DNA of 39,242 bases from an uncultured Lachnospiraceae bacterium (lineage in GTDB: Bacteria; Bacillota; Clostridia; Lachnospirales; Lachnospiraceae): positions 1 to 39,242 of the forward strand of contig CANQTG010000016.1 in NCBI GenBank assembly GCA_947626715.1. The letters are read 5' to 3'. A program made the position numbers and the translations under genes. Positions 24,142 through 32,974 of this stretch are shown in pieces. Under the pieces are notes generated by a model. The model was not told the DNA's origin, did no database searches, and saw only the letters and a program-made list of their open reading frames with translations. Numbering within the stretch: position 1 is the first letter of the stretch; each line of letters starts with the position of its first letter.

Positions 24142-25427
24142 TGGCTGGATCGCAGGAGCTTTTTGAAAGGGCAAAGCGGTATATCCCGGGAGGCGTAAAC
24201 AGTCCTGTGCGGGCGTTTGGCTCGGTGGGAATGACGCCGAGGTTTATCCTGAGGGCTGAAAAAGACCGTATCTGGGATGAGGAAGGGAAGGAGTATATCG
24301 ACTACGTCGGCTCATGGGGGCCGATGATCTTAGGGCACGGGCACCCGGCGGTGCTGGAAGCGGTGGAAAGGGCGGCCCACGACGGCCTGAGCTTTGGGGC
24401 GGCGACGCGGCGTGAGGTGGAGATGGCGGAGCTGATCTGTGAAAGCGTCGCGTCCGTCGAGATGGTGCGTATGGTAAATTCCGGGACGGAGGCCGTCATG
24501 AGCGCGCTCAGGGCCGCCCGCGCCTTTACGCGCAGGGATAAAATTATAAAATTTGCCGGCTGCTATCATGGACATGCCGACGCTATGCTGGTTCAGGCAG
24601 GCTCCGGCTTGATGACGCAGGGGATCCCGGGGAGCGCGGGCGTGCCCGCGGGCTGCGCGCGGGATACCCTGACCGCCGTTTATAACGATCTGGAAAGCGT
24701 AAGGGAGCTGTTTGCGGAAAACGACGGACAGATTGCCGCGGTAATCGTAGAACCGGCGGGAGCCAATATGGGGGTCGTTTTGCCGGAGCCCGGCTTCTTA
24801 CAAGGGCTGCGCGGGATCTGTGACGAATGGGAAGCGCTGCTCATTTTCGACGAGGTGATCACAGGCTTTCGCTTAGGGCTTGACGGCGCGCAGGGATACT
24901 ATGGGGTGAGGCCGGATCTGACGACCTTTGGCAAGATCATCGGAGGCGGGATGCCGGTAGGAGCCTATGGCGGAAGGAAGGATATCATGTCGATGGTGGC
25001 CCCCTGCGGGCCGGTATATCAGGCCGGTACGCTGAGCGGGAACCCGGTGGCGATGGCGGCCGGACTGGCGCAGCTGCGTACGCTCAAGGAGACGCCGGAT
25101 TTCTACTCTGACTTAAATCGGGCGGGGGACGCTTTTTTCCGTGAGCTGGATACGATACTGGAAGAAGCGCGCATCCCCCATTGCGTGAATCATGTCGCCT
25201 CCCTCGGCTGCGTTTTCTTTACAGATACCGTCGTGCGTAATTATGAGGATGCGCAGAGCAGCGATACGGCGCGTTATGCGGATTATTTCCGGCATATGCT
25301 GGATAAAGGGATCTATCTCGCGCCTTCCCAGTTTGAGGCTGTGTTCCTTTCCGGGGCGCATACGCAGGCAGATCTGAAGAAGACGCTGGATGCGGTGCGG
25401 ACGTTTGGAAAGGAGCTTTCCGAATGA
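24141..25427 (+). CDS. hemL: Glutamate-1-semialdehyde 2,1-aminomutase
   Basis: 428-aa class III aminotransferase-fold enzyme using PLP/PMP. It converts glutamate-1-semialdehyde to 5-aminolevulinate. Seen: YIPGGVNSPVRAFG, WDEEGKEYIDYVGSWGPMILGH, NSGTEAVMSALRAAR, KFAGCYHGHADAMLVQAGSG, FDEVITGFR, and the PLP lysine Lys265 in TFGKIIGGGMPVGAYGG. All hallmarks of HemL rather than another aminotransferase are present. It overlaps hemB at its start and hemC by 4 bases at its end (ATGA), so translation is coupled. Confidence 0.97.
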   Translation: MAGSQELFERAKRYIPGGVNSPVRAFGSVGMTPRFILRAEKDRIWDEEGKEYIDYVGSWGPMILGHGHPAVLEAVERAAHDGLSFGAATRREVEMAELICESVASVEMVRMVNSGTEAVMSALRAARAFTRRDKIIKFAGCYHGHADAMLVQAGSGLMTQGIPGSAGVPAGCARDTLTAVYNDLESVRELFAENDGQIAAVIVEPAGANMGVVLPEPGFLQGLRGICDEWEALLIFDEVITGFRLGLDGAQGYYGVRPDLTTFGKIIGGGMPVGAYGGRKDIMSMVAPCGPVYQAGTLSGNPVAMAAGLAQLRTLKETPDFYSDLNRAGDAFFRELDTILEEARIPHCVNHVASLGCVFFTDTVVRNYEDAQSSDTARYADYFRHMLDKGIYLAPSQFEAVFLSGAHTQADLKKTLDAVRTFGKELSE

Positions 25428-26302
25428 GGGAAAAAATCGTGATCGGGAGCCGCGAGAGCAGGCTGGCCGTTACGCAGAGCCTGACCGTCGTAGAATTTCT
25501 GCGGGAGAGCGCGCCAAAGACGGAGGTGGAGCTGCTGACCATGAAGACGTCGGGCGACCGGATCCTAGATCGGACTTTGGATCAGGTGGGTGGAAAAGGG
25601 CTGTTTGTAAAGGAACTGGATCAGGCCCTTCGTGAAAAAAGAGTCGATCTGACGGTCCATAGTCTCAAGGATATGCCGATGGAGGTACCCGGCGATCTCC
25701 CGCTGGTCGGTTTTTCCGTGCGGGAGGATCCGCGGGACGTCTTGGTGCTCCCGAAGGGGGAGACGAAGATCAGACGGGAGCTTCCGATCGGAACTTCCAG
25801 TCTGCGCCGTTTTCTGCAGCTGCGGGAGCTTTATCCCGGATATGAGATAAAGCCGGTCCGCGGGAATCTGCAGACGAGGCTGCGCAAGCTGGACGAGGGA
25901 GGCTATAGCGCGCTGGTTTTAGCGGCGGCCGGCATGAAACGGCTGGGACTTAAGGAACGGATCTCCCGCTATTTTACGGTGGAAGAGATCATACCGGCCG
26001 CAGGGCAGGGGATCATCGCCCTGCAGGGCAGGGCGGGAGAGGATTATTCTTGTCTGGACGGATACAGGGATCGGGCCGCGGCGGCCGCGGCTTCCTGCGA
26101 ACGCGCCTTTGTGGGAGAGCTGGACGGCGGCTGCACGTCGCCGGTGTGCGCGTATGCAGAGGTAAGGGAGGGAGACGTTTTCCTCCGCGGGCTGTACTAT
26201 GAGGAAGCGACCGGTAACTATCGTGTGGGAGAGCTCGGCGGGGCGGCAGAGGACGCCTGTAGGATCGGGGTTTCTCTTGCCCGAAGGCTCAGGGATATGT
26301 AG
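25424..26302 (+). CDS. hemC: Hydroxymethylbilane synthase (porphobilinogen deaminase)
   Basis: 292 aa. It joins four porphobilinogens into hydroxymethylbilane, using a covalently bound dipyrromethane cofactor. Seen: IGSRESRLAVTQ, GGKGLFVKELDQAL, the catalytic Asp in HSLKDMP (Asp83), GTSSLRRFLQL, VRGNLQTRLRKL, PAAGQGIIALQ, and the cofactor-attaching Cys237 in ELDGGCTSPVCAYA. The C-terminal domain is a little short but complete. It starts within the end of hemL. Confidence 0.97.
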   Translation: MREKIVIGSRESRLAVTQSLTVVEFLRESAPKTEVELLTMKTSGDRILDRTLDQVGGKGLFVKELDQALREKRVDLTVHSLKDMPMEVPGDLPLVGFSVREDPRDVLVLPKGETKIRRELPIGTSSLRRFLQLRELYPGYEIKPVRGNLQTRLRKLDEGGYSALVLAAAGMKRLGLKERISRYFTVEEIIPAAGQGIIALQGRAGEDYSCLDGYRDRAAAAAASCERAFVGELDGGCTSPVCAYAEVREGDVFLRGLYYEEATGNYRVGELGGAAEDACRIGVSLARRLRDM

Positions 26303-26313
26303 GGAGGCAGGAA

Positions 26314-27822
26314 ATGCAGGGTAAGGTATGGCTGGTAGGGGCGGGCCCCGGCGACGCGGGGCTGCTTACGCTTAAGGGAAAGGAAGTTCTGGAAAAGGCT
26401 GACGTGGTAGTCTACGATGCGCTGGTGGGTCAGGGCGTGCTGGGATTGATACCGGATTCGGCGAAGGCAGTCTATGTGGGAAAGCGTTCCGGGAATCATG
26501 CGCTGCCTCAGATGGAAATAAACCGCGTGCTGTTAGATGAGGCCGGAAAGGGCAGGCGGGTAGTGCGCTTAAAGGGCGGCGACCCTTTTGTGTTCGGCAG
26601 GGGCGGAGAAGAGTTAGAGCTGCTGGCCGAACAGGATATCCCGTTTGAGATTGTCCCGGGAGTGACGAGCGCGTTTGCGGTTCCGGCCTATAACGGGATC
26701 CCGGTGACACATCGGGACTTCTGCTCCAGCGTCCATATTATCACGGGGCACAGGCGGAGCGACCATACGTATGACATTGATTTTGACGCCCTTGTCAGAA
26801 CGAAGGGGACTCTGGTCTTTTTGATGGGGATCGCCGCGCTGCCGGATATCTGCAGGGGGCTGCTGAAAGCCGGTATGGATAAGGAGATGCCGGCGGCGGT
26901 CTTAGAAAAGGGGACGACGGCCGCCCAGCGCCGTATCCTTGCTCCGCTGGGAACGCTGGAGGAGGTATGCGGCAGGGAAGAGATCGCGACCCCGGCCATT
27001 ATCGTAGTGGGGCGGGTATGCGGTCTTTCAGAGCGCTTTCGCTGGTATGAAAAAAAGCCTCTCTTTGGCGTAAAGGTGGCTGTAACAAGGCCAAAGGAGC
27101 TGATCTCGGAGCTGGCGGACATGCTGCGCCAAAAGGGGGCGGAGGTGCTGGAGCTGCCGGCGATCCGCACGGAGCCGGTCACTGATAGCGAGGAGTTAGA
27201 TGAGAGTATAGGCCGGTTAGGGGACGGCGGCTATGACTGGCTTGTCTTTACGAGCCCCAGCGGGGTGCGGATCTTCATGGAGCGATTGTTTTTGCGCGGG
27301 GATATCAGGATGCTTGGCGGGGTGCGGATCGCCGCGCTCGGGCAGGGGACGAAGAAGGTGCTGGCGCGGTATGGGCTCAAGGCGGATTTTATCCCTTCCG
27401 TTTATGACGGGGAAACTTTGGGCAGGGAGCTGGCCCGGATACTGGAATCCGGCTCGCGTGTCCTGATCCCGCGGGCGGCTGTCGGCAATCGGGAGCTGGT
27501 GGAAGAGTTAGAGCGGGCGGAGGGGGTCCAGATCACGGATCTGGCCGCTTATCATACGCTCTATACGGCCTCCCAGACGGTCGATACGAAGGAGATCATA
27601 GAAAAGGACGAGATCGATTTTGCGGTATTTACCAGCGCGTCGACGGTAAAGGGCTTTGCCGAGAGCGCGGGGGATACGGACTTTTCGAGGGTTAAGGCGG
27701 TCTGTATCGGGAAACAGACGCAGGCGGCGGCAGAGCGGATCGGTATGCGTACATGGACGGCGGAAAAGGCTACGCTGGAATCTCTGACGGAGAGGCTGAT
27801 CGAGGCGGCTGCGGAAGGATAA
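26314..27822 (+). CDS. cobA-hemD: Fused uroporphyrinogen-III C-methyltransferase / uroporphyrinogen-III synthase
   Basis: 502-aa two-domain fusion. Residues about 1-245 are the SAM-dependent methyltransferase that makes precorrin-2: VGAGPGDAGLLTLKG, VVRLKGGDPFVFGRGGEE, VPGVTSAFAVPAYNGIPVTHR, and KGTLVFLMG. Residues about 250-500 are uroporphyrinogen-III synthase, poorly conserved as usual, with KVAVTRPKE, DWLVFTSPSGVRIFMERL and FAVFTSASTVKGF. The fusion passes uroporphyrinogen III straight to methylation, committing flux to siroheme/corrinoids rather than heme. This fusion is well known in Clostridia. Gap of 11 bases to hemC. Confidence 0.95.
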   Translation: MQGKVWLVGAGPGDAGLLTLKGKEVLEKADVVVYDALVGQGVLGLIPDSAKAVYVGKRSGNHALPQMEINRVLLDEAGKGRRVVRLKGGDPFVFGRGGEELELLAEQDIPFEIVPGVTSAFAVPAYNGIPVTHRDFCSSVHIITGHRRSDHTYDIDFDALVRTKGTLVFLMGIAALPDICRGLLKAGMDKEMPAAVLEKGTTAAQRRILAPLGTLEEVCGREEIATPAIIVVGRVCGLSERFRWYEKKPLFGVKVAVTRPKELISELADMLRQKGAEVLELPAIRTEPVTDSEELDESIGRLGDGGYDWLVFTSPSGVRIFMERLFLRGDIRMLGGVRIAALGQGTKKVLARYGLKADFIPSVYDGETLGRELARILESGSRVLIPRAAVGNRELVEELERAEGVQITDLAAYHTLYTASQTVDTKEIIEKDEIDFAVFTSASTVKGFAESAGDTDFSRVKAVCIGKQTQAAAERIGMRTWTAEKATLESLTERLIEAAAEG

Positions 27823-27850
27823 GAAAGAGAAACGGAAGGGAGAATACAGT

Positions 27851-28540
27851 ATGAAAAAAGGTATCGCGTATGGAGTCGGCGTGGGGCCCGGCGATCCGGA
27901 GCTGATGACGTTAAAGGCGATCCGGCTGATCCGGGAGAACGACGTGATCGCCGTACCGGGAGAACATGCAAAGGAAGCGGTCGCTTATCAGATCGCGGTA
28001 AAAAATGTGCCGGAACTGGCGGATAAGGAGCTGGTTGCGGTCCGTATGCCGATGGTGAAGGATAGGGAGCTGATCAAACGGGAGCATAAAAAGGGGGCGA
28101 AGCGGCTGGAGGCCTATCTGGAGCAGGGGAAAAACGTGGTCTATCTTACGCTTGGCGATCCGACGATCTACTGCACGTTCAGTTATCTGCAGCATATTCT
28201 GGAGGCGGACGGCTATACGGTGGAGCTGGTCAGCGGTATCAGCTCTTTCTGCGCGGCGGCGGCGAGGCTGAATCTTCCGCTCGCGGAGTGGGACGAGCAG
28301 CTCCATATCGTTCCCGCCGTCCATAAGCTGAAGGATCCCCTTACCTGTCCCGGCAGCTATGTCCTGATGAAATCCGCGAGCCATATGAAGGAAGTCAAGG
28401 AGCTGCTCAGGGGAAACGGCATGAAGGCCAGCGCGGTCGAAAACTGCGGCATGGAAACGGAGAAGATCTATCAGAGCGTGGAGGAAATACCGGATGACGC
28501 CGGATATTTTTCCCTGATCCTTGCAAGGAAAGCGGAATAG
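27851..28540 (+). CDS. cbiL: Cobalt-factor II / precorrin-2 C20-methyltransferase
   Basis: 229-aa tetrapyrrole methylase. Seen: GVGVGPGDPELMTLKAIRLI (SAM-binding loop), AVPGEHAKEAVAYQIA, VVYLTLGDPTIYCTFSYL, LVSGISSFCAAAARLNLPLAEWDEQLHIVPA, and a C-terminal EKIYQSVEEIP. The GDPTIYCTF motif is characteristic of the C20 enzyme (CbiL/CobI). The presence of CbiK nearby suggests the anaerobic route, hence cbiL. It methylates cobalt-factor II at C20. Followed after 4 bases by the ABC-2 ATPase. Confidence 0.92.
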   Translation: MKKGIAYGVGVGPGDPELMTLKAIRLIRENDVIAVPGEHAKEAVAYQIAVKNVPELADKELVAVRMPMVKDRELIKREHKKGAKRLEAYLEQGKNVVYLTLGDPTIYCTFSYLQHILEADGYTVELVSGISSFCAAAARLNLPLAEWDEQLHIVPAVHKLKDPLTCPGSYVLMKSASHMKEVKELLRGNGMKASAVENCGMETEKIYQSVEEIPDDAGYFSLILARKAE

Positions 28541-28544
28541 AACG

Positions 28545-29381
28545 ATGATCGAGTTGAAAAATCTGACCAAATGCTTTGATGGGTTCACGGCGGTGGATCA
28601 TCTGAGCCTGTCGATCGAAAGCGGCGAGTTTTTCGGCCTGCTGGGCCCTAACGGGGCGGGAAAGACGACGACGATCAGTATGATCTCCACGGTGCTGCTG
28701 CCGACACAGGGAGAGATCCTTATAGACGGGAAACGGCTGGATCGTAAGGCCTCTGAGCAGAAGCGGAAGCTGAGCGTGATCACGCAGGAATATTCCATGC
28801 GTCAGGATATGACGATGGAAGAGGTGATGGAGTATCAGGGGCGGCTGTATTTTATACCCAAAAAGACGATACGCCAAAGGACGGAAGCGCTCCTAGAGTT
28901 TGCCGGGCTGCTGGAATACCGGAAACGCACCGTCCGCCATCTCTCCGGCGGGATGAAACGGAAATTGATGATCTGCAGGGCGCTGCTGATCGAGCCGGAG
29001 ATACTGCTGTTAGACGAGCCTACTGCGGGAATGGACGCGCTTTCGAGGCGGCAGATGTGGAATCTGCTCAGACGCCTGAACAGGAATCATATGACCATGA
29101 TCCTGACAACGCACTATATGGAAGAGGCGCAGGCGTTATGCGGGCGGGTGGCGCTGATCAACCGCGGCAGGCTGCAGAAGCTGGATACGCCGGAGAACCT
29201 GATCACGGAGCTGGGCGCGTTTGCGGTGGACGAGTTCGCGGGGGAGAGCCTCGTGAGCAGATATTTTCACGACCGGGAAGAGGCGATACGCTATCTGTCA
29301 GGGGCCGGGGCGGACGCGGCGCTGCGCGCGTCCACGCTGGAGGATGTCTTTGTAGAGTGCGCGGGACGCAGGCTGATGTGA
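28545..29381 (+). CDS. ABC-2 type exporter ATP-binding subunit
   Basis: 278 aa. Seen: Walker A GPNGAGKTT near residue 36, Q-loop region ITQEYSMRQDMT, signature HLSGGMKRKL, Walker B EILLLDEPTAG, and H-loop LTTHYMEEA. It resembles the DrrA/NodI drug- and lipid-exporter class. The C-terminal about 60 aa (from about 220) is the usual regulatory tail ending in TLEDVFVE. The ATG at 28545 is preferred over an upstream TTG. With the next gene it would form a two-component exporter inside the tetrapyrrole operon; the substrate is unknown, a pathway intermediate or porphyrin being a guess from context. Confidence 0.9.
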   Translation: MIELKNLTKCFDGFTAVDHLSLSIESGEFFGLLGPNGAGKTTTISMISTVLLPTQGEILIDGKRLDRKASEQKRKLSVITQEYSMRQDMTMEEVMEYQGRLYFIPKKTIRQRTEALLEFAGLLEYRKRTVRHLSGGMKRKLMICRALLIEPEILLLDEPTAGMDALSRRQMWNLLRRLNRNHMTMILTTHYMEEAQALCGRVALINRGRLQKLDTPENLITELGAFAVDEFAGESLVSRYFHDREEAIRYLSGAGADAALRASTLEDVFVECAGRRLM

Positions 29382-29398
29382 CGCACAGAGGAGGACGC

Positions 29399-30130
29399 AT
29401 GGGGATTATCACGGTTTTATGGGAAAAATGGACGGAGTTTCGCAGGGATTTTTATAAGATCACGGTAGCCGCCATGATCTCTCCGCTTATGTATCTGATC
29501 ATCTTTGGAATGGGGATACAGACGACTTCGCACGGGGAGCCGTATCTGCATTTCCTGATCCCCGGCATTGTGGCGATGGCGACGATGACGGGGAGTTTTA
29601 GCGCGATCGCGCAGAATATGAGCGTGCAGCGGCTGTATGAGAAAGCGCTCGATCAGGTCATGGTATCCCCGACACCGCTGTGGCAGTTCATTCTCGGGCA
29701 GATACTCGGAGGGAGCCTGCGGGGACTGTATGCGGGCGGCGTGATCCTGCTTTTGACCTTTCCGATACGGACGGATCTGATCTTTAACGGAATGTCCGTT
29801 TTGATCCTGTTTTTGAACGGAATGGTCTTTTCGACCATTGCGCTGACGCTTTCCTTTCTGGCAAAGAGCTATACGGATGCGCCGAGATATACCTCCTATA
29901 TCATTATGCCGATGTCTTTTCTGTGCAATACCTTTTTTTCCACCGATCAGATGCCGAACGGCTTCCGGCAGCTGATCTCCCTGCTGCCGCTCTCGCAGGC
30001 GAGCGGCATGGTGCGGAGCATTTCCAACGGGGAAAAGCCGGGGAGCTTCGGCTTCGTCGTTTTGTTCCTGTATCTGATCGTATTTGGGCTGATCTCCGTG
30101 CTGTTTATCTATAAAAAGAAGAATCTGTAG
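29399..30130 (+). CDS. ABC-2 type exporter permease subunit
   Basis: 243 aa with about six membrane helices. Seen: ISPLMYLIIFGMGI, the conserved LHFLIPGIVAMATMTGSF, SPTPLWQFILGQILGG, LILFLNGMVFSTIALTLSFL, IIMPMSFLCNTFFSTDQMP, and a final FLYLIVFGLISVLFIYKKK. NodJ/DrrB-like. The ATG at 29399 has GAGGAGGA at 29388-29394; the much longer open frame reaching back to 29057 is an out-of-frame shadow of the ATPase gene. Gap of 17 bases to the ATPase gene. Confidence 0.88.
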   Translation: MGIITVLWEKWTEFRRDFYKITVAAMISPLMYLIIFGMGIQTTSHGEPYLHFLIPGIVAMATMTGSFSAIAQNMSVQRLYEKALDQVMVSPTPLWQFILGQILGGSLRGLYAGGVILLLTFPIRTDLIFNGMSVLILFLNGMVFSTIALTLSFLAKSYTDAPRYTSYIIMPMSFLCNTFFSTDQMPNGFRQLISLLPLSQASGMVRSISNGEKPGSFGFVVLFLYLIVFGLISVLFIYKKKNL

Positions 30131-30156
30131 CGGCTTGACAAAAGAAAGGACAAGTT

Positions 30157-30954
30157 ATGAAATCTGCATTGCTGGCGGTGAGCTTTGGAACGAGCTATCG
30201 GGAAACCAGAGAACGGACGCTCGAGGCGATCGAGCGGGATCTGTGCGCGGCCTTTCCAGAGCGGCTCTTTTACCGCGCGTGGACGAGCGGGCGGATCAGG
30301 AAAAAGCTGGAAACGGAGCAGGGGATCCGTTATGACGGCGTAGAAGAGGCGATCGAGCGTATGCGCCGGGACGGGATCACGGACGTCTTGGTGCAGCCGA
30401 CGTATATGACGTGCGGCGGGGAATACGAAGGGATAAAGAGCGTCATGGCCTGCGCCGCCGCGCAGTTTGAGAGGCTGAGACTGGGAGCGCCGCTGCTTTC
30501 GGCTGCGGAGGATGTTAAGGAGCTGGCGGCGGCGGCCGAGCGGATATTTTCATTTGTAAAAGCGCCTTCGATGCTGGCGTTTATGGGGCACGGGAGCCTG
30601 CGCGGCGGATTTGCGGCTTATGAGCTTTTAGAGGAGCAGTTTGAGGCGGACGGCTATCCGAATTTCTGCGTCGGGACGGCGGAATATGAGCCGGGCTTTG
30701 AAGCGGTGCTCTCCCGGGTACGGGAGCAAAGGCCGGATCGGGTCTACCTGACGCCGCTTCTGGTGGCGGCGGGCGGACATGCGCTCAACGATATGGCCGG
30801 GGACGGCCCGGATTCTTGGAAATCGCGGCTGGAACGGGAGAAGATACCGGCGTTCTGCCTTGTCAGGGGAATGGGCGAGTATCAGGAAATACGGGATCTC
30901 TATGTCCGCCATGCCCGGAATGCGGAACCGATCGTAGAAAACGGCGGGTCATAG
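30157..30954 (+). CDS. cbiK: Sirohydrochlorin cobaltochelatase, cytoplasmic
   Basis: 265 aa, no signal peptide. CbiK inserts Co(II) into sirohydrochlorin without ATP in the anaerobic cobalamin pathway. Seen: LLAVSFGTSYRETRERTLEA, VQPTYMTCGGEYE, and three metal-site segments that line up with the Salmonella CbiK ligands: GHG with His145, GTAE with Glu176, and GGHALNDMAGD with His208. A second, secreted homologue is encoded at 33076. The present gene lies in the biosynthetic operon between an exporter and a NEAT-like surface protein. Confidence 0.93.
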   Translation: MKSALLAVSFGTSYRETRERTLEAIERDLCAAFPERLFYRAWTSGRIRKKLETEQGIRYDGVEEAIERMRRDGITDVLVQPTYMTCGGEYEGIKSVMACAAAQFERLRLGAPLLSAAEDVKELAAAAERIFSFVKAPSMLAFMGHGSLRGGFAAYELLEEQFEADGYPNFCVGTAEYEPGFEAVLSRVREQRPDRVYLTPLLVAAGGHALNDMAGDGPDSWKSRLEREKIPAFCLVRGMGEYQEIRDLYVRHARNAEPIVENGGS

Positions 30955-31005
30955 GATATCCCGCGGCCTGCCGCGAAGAATCTGTTTTTAAAAGGTGATA
31001 CAGGA

Positions 31006-32145
31006 ATGAAAAAGATAGGTGTATTGCCGATCCTGCTGCTTTTGCCGCTCTTCTTTGGCCGTCCTGTCATGGCGGCGGAGGAAGATAGGGACTTAGGCGG
31101 GGAGGTATCGGAGGAAAAAAGCGGCGAAGAGGAGACGGCTCCGTATGCCGGACGCCTGAAGGAGGCGCAAAGGAGCATACGTCAGAAAAAGGTCGGAAAG
31201 TATGGCATGGTTCCGATATACCCGAGGGATATCGCGGACGGAAGCTATGAGATCTCTGCAGAATCCAATTCTCCCTTTTTTAAGATCGCACAGGCGCGGC
31301 TCATGGTGGAGGGAGGGAAGATGTCCGCCGAGATCACAGTGCCCAGCCTAAGTTACCGCTATGTTTATCCGGGAACGGTCCGGGAGGCGGAGGAGGCAGA
31401 GGAGAGCGCATGGCTCGGGTGTCGGGAAGAGGACGGAAAAAGCGTTTTTACGATACCGGTGGAGGCGCTGGATAAGGAGATCGACTGCGCCGCCTACAGT
31501 AAAAAAAGGAAGATGTGGTACGATAGGAAGTTAGTCTTTGACGCTTCCAGCCTTCCCGAGGAGGCTCTGAAGATAGAGCTGCCGGACTATGAGCTGATCG
31601 AATTGGCGCTCAGGGCGTATCGGGCAAAAGACGGAGAAGGCGAAGGGAAAGAAGCGGATACAGGAGGCGGGACGGCTCATGGGGAGCCGGACGCGCTGCC
31701 GGAGGCGATGGACATCTCGCGTCCTGACGGGGAATATTCCATAGAGGTGAATATGACGGGAGGAAGCGGCAGGGCGAGTATCAGTTCTCCCACCCTGCTG
31801 ACCGTACGGGACGGCAAAGCTTATGCAAGGCTGCTGTGGAGCAGCGCATATTACGATTATATGATAATAGACGGCGGGGTCTGCTACAATCTGACAGAGG
31901 ACGGTGGAAATTCCGTCTTCGAGATCCCGATTACGGTAATGGACGGCCCGATGCCGGTTATAGCGGACACCACCGCGATGGGGGAGCCGTTGGAGATCGC
32001 CTATACGCTGACGTTCTATGAGGAATCGATCGGCGGAAAGGGGCAGATCCCTCAGGAAGCCGCTAAAAAGGTATTGATGATTGCGGCTGTCATAATCGCG
32101 GGAGGCGGCCTTTTGAACCATTATGTGAAAAAAAGCCGAAGATGA
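31006..32145 (+). CDS. Surface protein with two NEAT-like domains and a C-terminal membrane anchor
   Basis: 379 aa. A signal peptide (about 1-23, cleavage after VMA), no lipobox Cys. Domain A (about 77-178) has DGSYEISAESNSPFF, a strand LMVEGGKMSAEITV, YPGT, and FTIPVEALDKE. Domain B (about 240-338) has DGEYSIEVNMTGGSGRASIS, LTVRDGKAYARLLW, SSAYYDYMIIDG, and VFEIPITVMDG. A transmembrane helix (about 354-371, KVLMIAAVIIAGGGLL) and KKSRR tail anchor it. The strand pattern and the SxxYYDYM motif resemble NEAT domains, which bind heme through YxxxY, but this is inference by eye. The same two-domain layout recurs in the lipoprotein at 34372. Context suggests binding of a tetrapyrrole, corrinoid or metal at the cell surface. 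Confidence 0.7.
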   Translation: MKKIGVLPILLLLPLFFGRPVMAAEEDRDLGGEVSEEKSGEEETAPYAGRLKEAQRSIRQKKVGKYGMVPIYPRDIADGSYEISAESNSPFFKIAQARLMVEGGKMSAEITVPSLSYRYVYPGTVREAEEAEESAWLGCREEDGKSVFTIPVEALDKEIDCAAYSKKRKMWYDRKLVFDASSLPEEALKIELPDYELIELALRAYRAKDGEGEGKEADTGGGTAHGEPDALPEAMDISRPDGEYSIEVNMTGGSGRASISSPTLLTVRDGKAYARLLWSSAYYDYMIIDGGVCYNLTEDGGNSVFEIPITVMDGPMPVIADTTAMGEPLEIAYTLTFYEESIGGKGQIPQEAAKKVLMIAAVIIAGGGLLNHYVKKSRR

Positions 32146-32164
32146 AAGTCAGGGAGGGCAGAAA

Positions 32165-32635
32165 ATGGAAGGATATCCCTATTTTCCGGCGTTTATCAAT
32201 TTATCCGACAAGAAACTGGTCGTGATCGGAGCCGGGCGGATCGCGAGCCGCAGGATACGGACGCTCCTTCAATTTACAGGCTCTTTGACCGTGATCGCCC
32301 CGTCCGTGCATCCGCAGATAGAGCGTCTGGCGCAGGAGGGAAGCGTGCGCCTCCTTTGCAGGGAATATGAGGCGGCGGATCTCGACGGGGCGGACATGGT
32401 TTTTGCGGCGACGGACGATACAAAGGTCAACCGCAGGATCTGGGAGATCTGCAGGAAGAGGAAAATCCCCGTCAATGTCTGCGACGACCGGGAAAAGTGC
32501 GATTTTTATTTTCCGGGGATCGCCAGAGGGAAAGGGGTCGTTATCGGAGTGAGCGCCAGTGGGCAGGATCACGCGCAGGCAAAGCGGGTCACGGAGCGGA
32601 TAAGGGACATTCTGAAGGAGGACGGGGAGGCGTAG
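32165..32635 (+). CDS. Precorrin-2 dehydrogenase (CysG N-terminal / Met8-like)
   Basis: 156 aa. It oxidises precorrin-2 to sirohydrochlorin with NAD. Seen: FPAFINLSDKKLVVIGAGRI (Rossmann fold, GAGRIASRR), VFAATDDTKVNRRI, and PVNVCDDREKCDFYFPGIARG with the catalytic-Asp region. It lacks the C-terminal part of bifunctional SirC/Met8 enzymes and no methyltransferase domain is fused, so chelation must be done elsewhere, most simply by CbiK. Last gene of the riboswitch-1 operon, directly followed by the promoter of the uptake operon. Confidence 0.9.
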   Translation: MEGYPYFPAFINLSDKKLVVIGAGRIASRRIRTLLQFTGSLTVIAPSVHPQIERLAQEGSVRLLCREYEAADLDGADMVFAATDDTKVNRRIWEICRKRKIPVNVCDDREKCDFYFPGIARGKGVVIGVSASGQDHAQAKRVTERIRDILKEDGEA

Positions 32636-32653
32636 GAGAAGAGGACAAAAAAA

Positions 32654-32682
32654 TTGACAGAGCGGCGAAGGTATGCTAGAAT
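32654..32682 (+). promoter_or_regulatory. Sigma-A promoter for the uptake operon
   Basis: TTGACA (32654-32659), a 17-base spacer and TAGAAT (32677-32682), with TGC just upstream giving an extended -10. Transcription near 32689 takes in the riboswitch. Confidence 0.85.
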
Positions 32683-32701
32683 AAGCCCAATCAAATAAAT
32701 G

Positions 32702-32872
32702 CGGTAAGGTGTCGGAGCGGTCAGCATATGATCCGCTTCGGTGAAAAGGGAAACAGGTGCGAATCCTGTACGAACTCGTCACCGTAATTAGGGAGCAGAA
32801 GCCGATAGATCACTGGGAAACTGGGAAGATGGCCGATGTGATGATCTTTAAGCCGGGAGACCTGCCTTATCG
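32702..32872 (+). promoter_or_regulatory. Cobalamin riboswitch controlling the uptake operon
   Basis: Near-canonical. P1 pairs CGGTAAGG (32702-32709) with CCTTATCG (32865-32872). Then come GGTGAAAAGGGAAACAGGTG, CGAATCCTGTACGAACTCG, TCACCGTAA, CACTGGGAAACTGGGAAG, and the B12 box AAGCCGGGAGACCTGCC. It is followed after about 100 bases by a terminator. Repression by cobalamin fits the transport genes downstream. Confidence 0.96.
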
Positions 32873-32974
32873 TTGTACGAATTGTTAAGGCCACGGGTAA
32901 TTGGTTATACGTACAGACTTATGGATTTGTTATTCCTGTATATGCAGGTTTTCCTGCATTGATTTTGTATGGGG

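Noticed and set aside
29057..29398. N-terminal extension of the ABC-2 permease
   Set aside because: It lies in another frame of the ATPase gene; the permease ATG at 29399 has a strong RBS.
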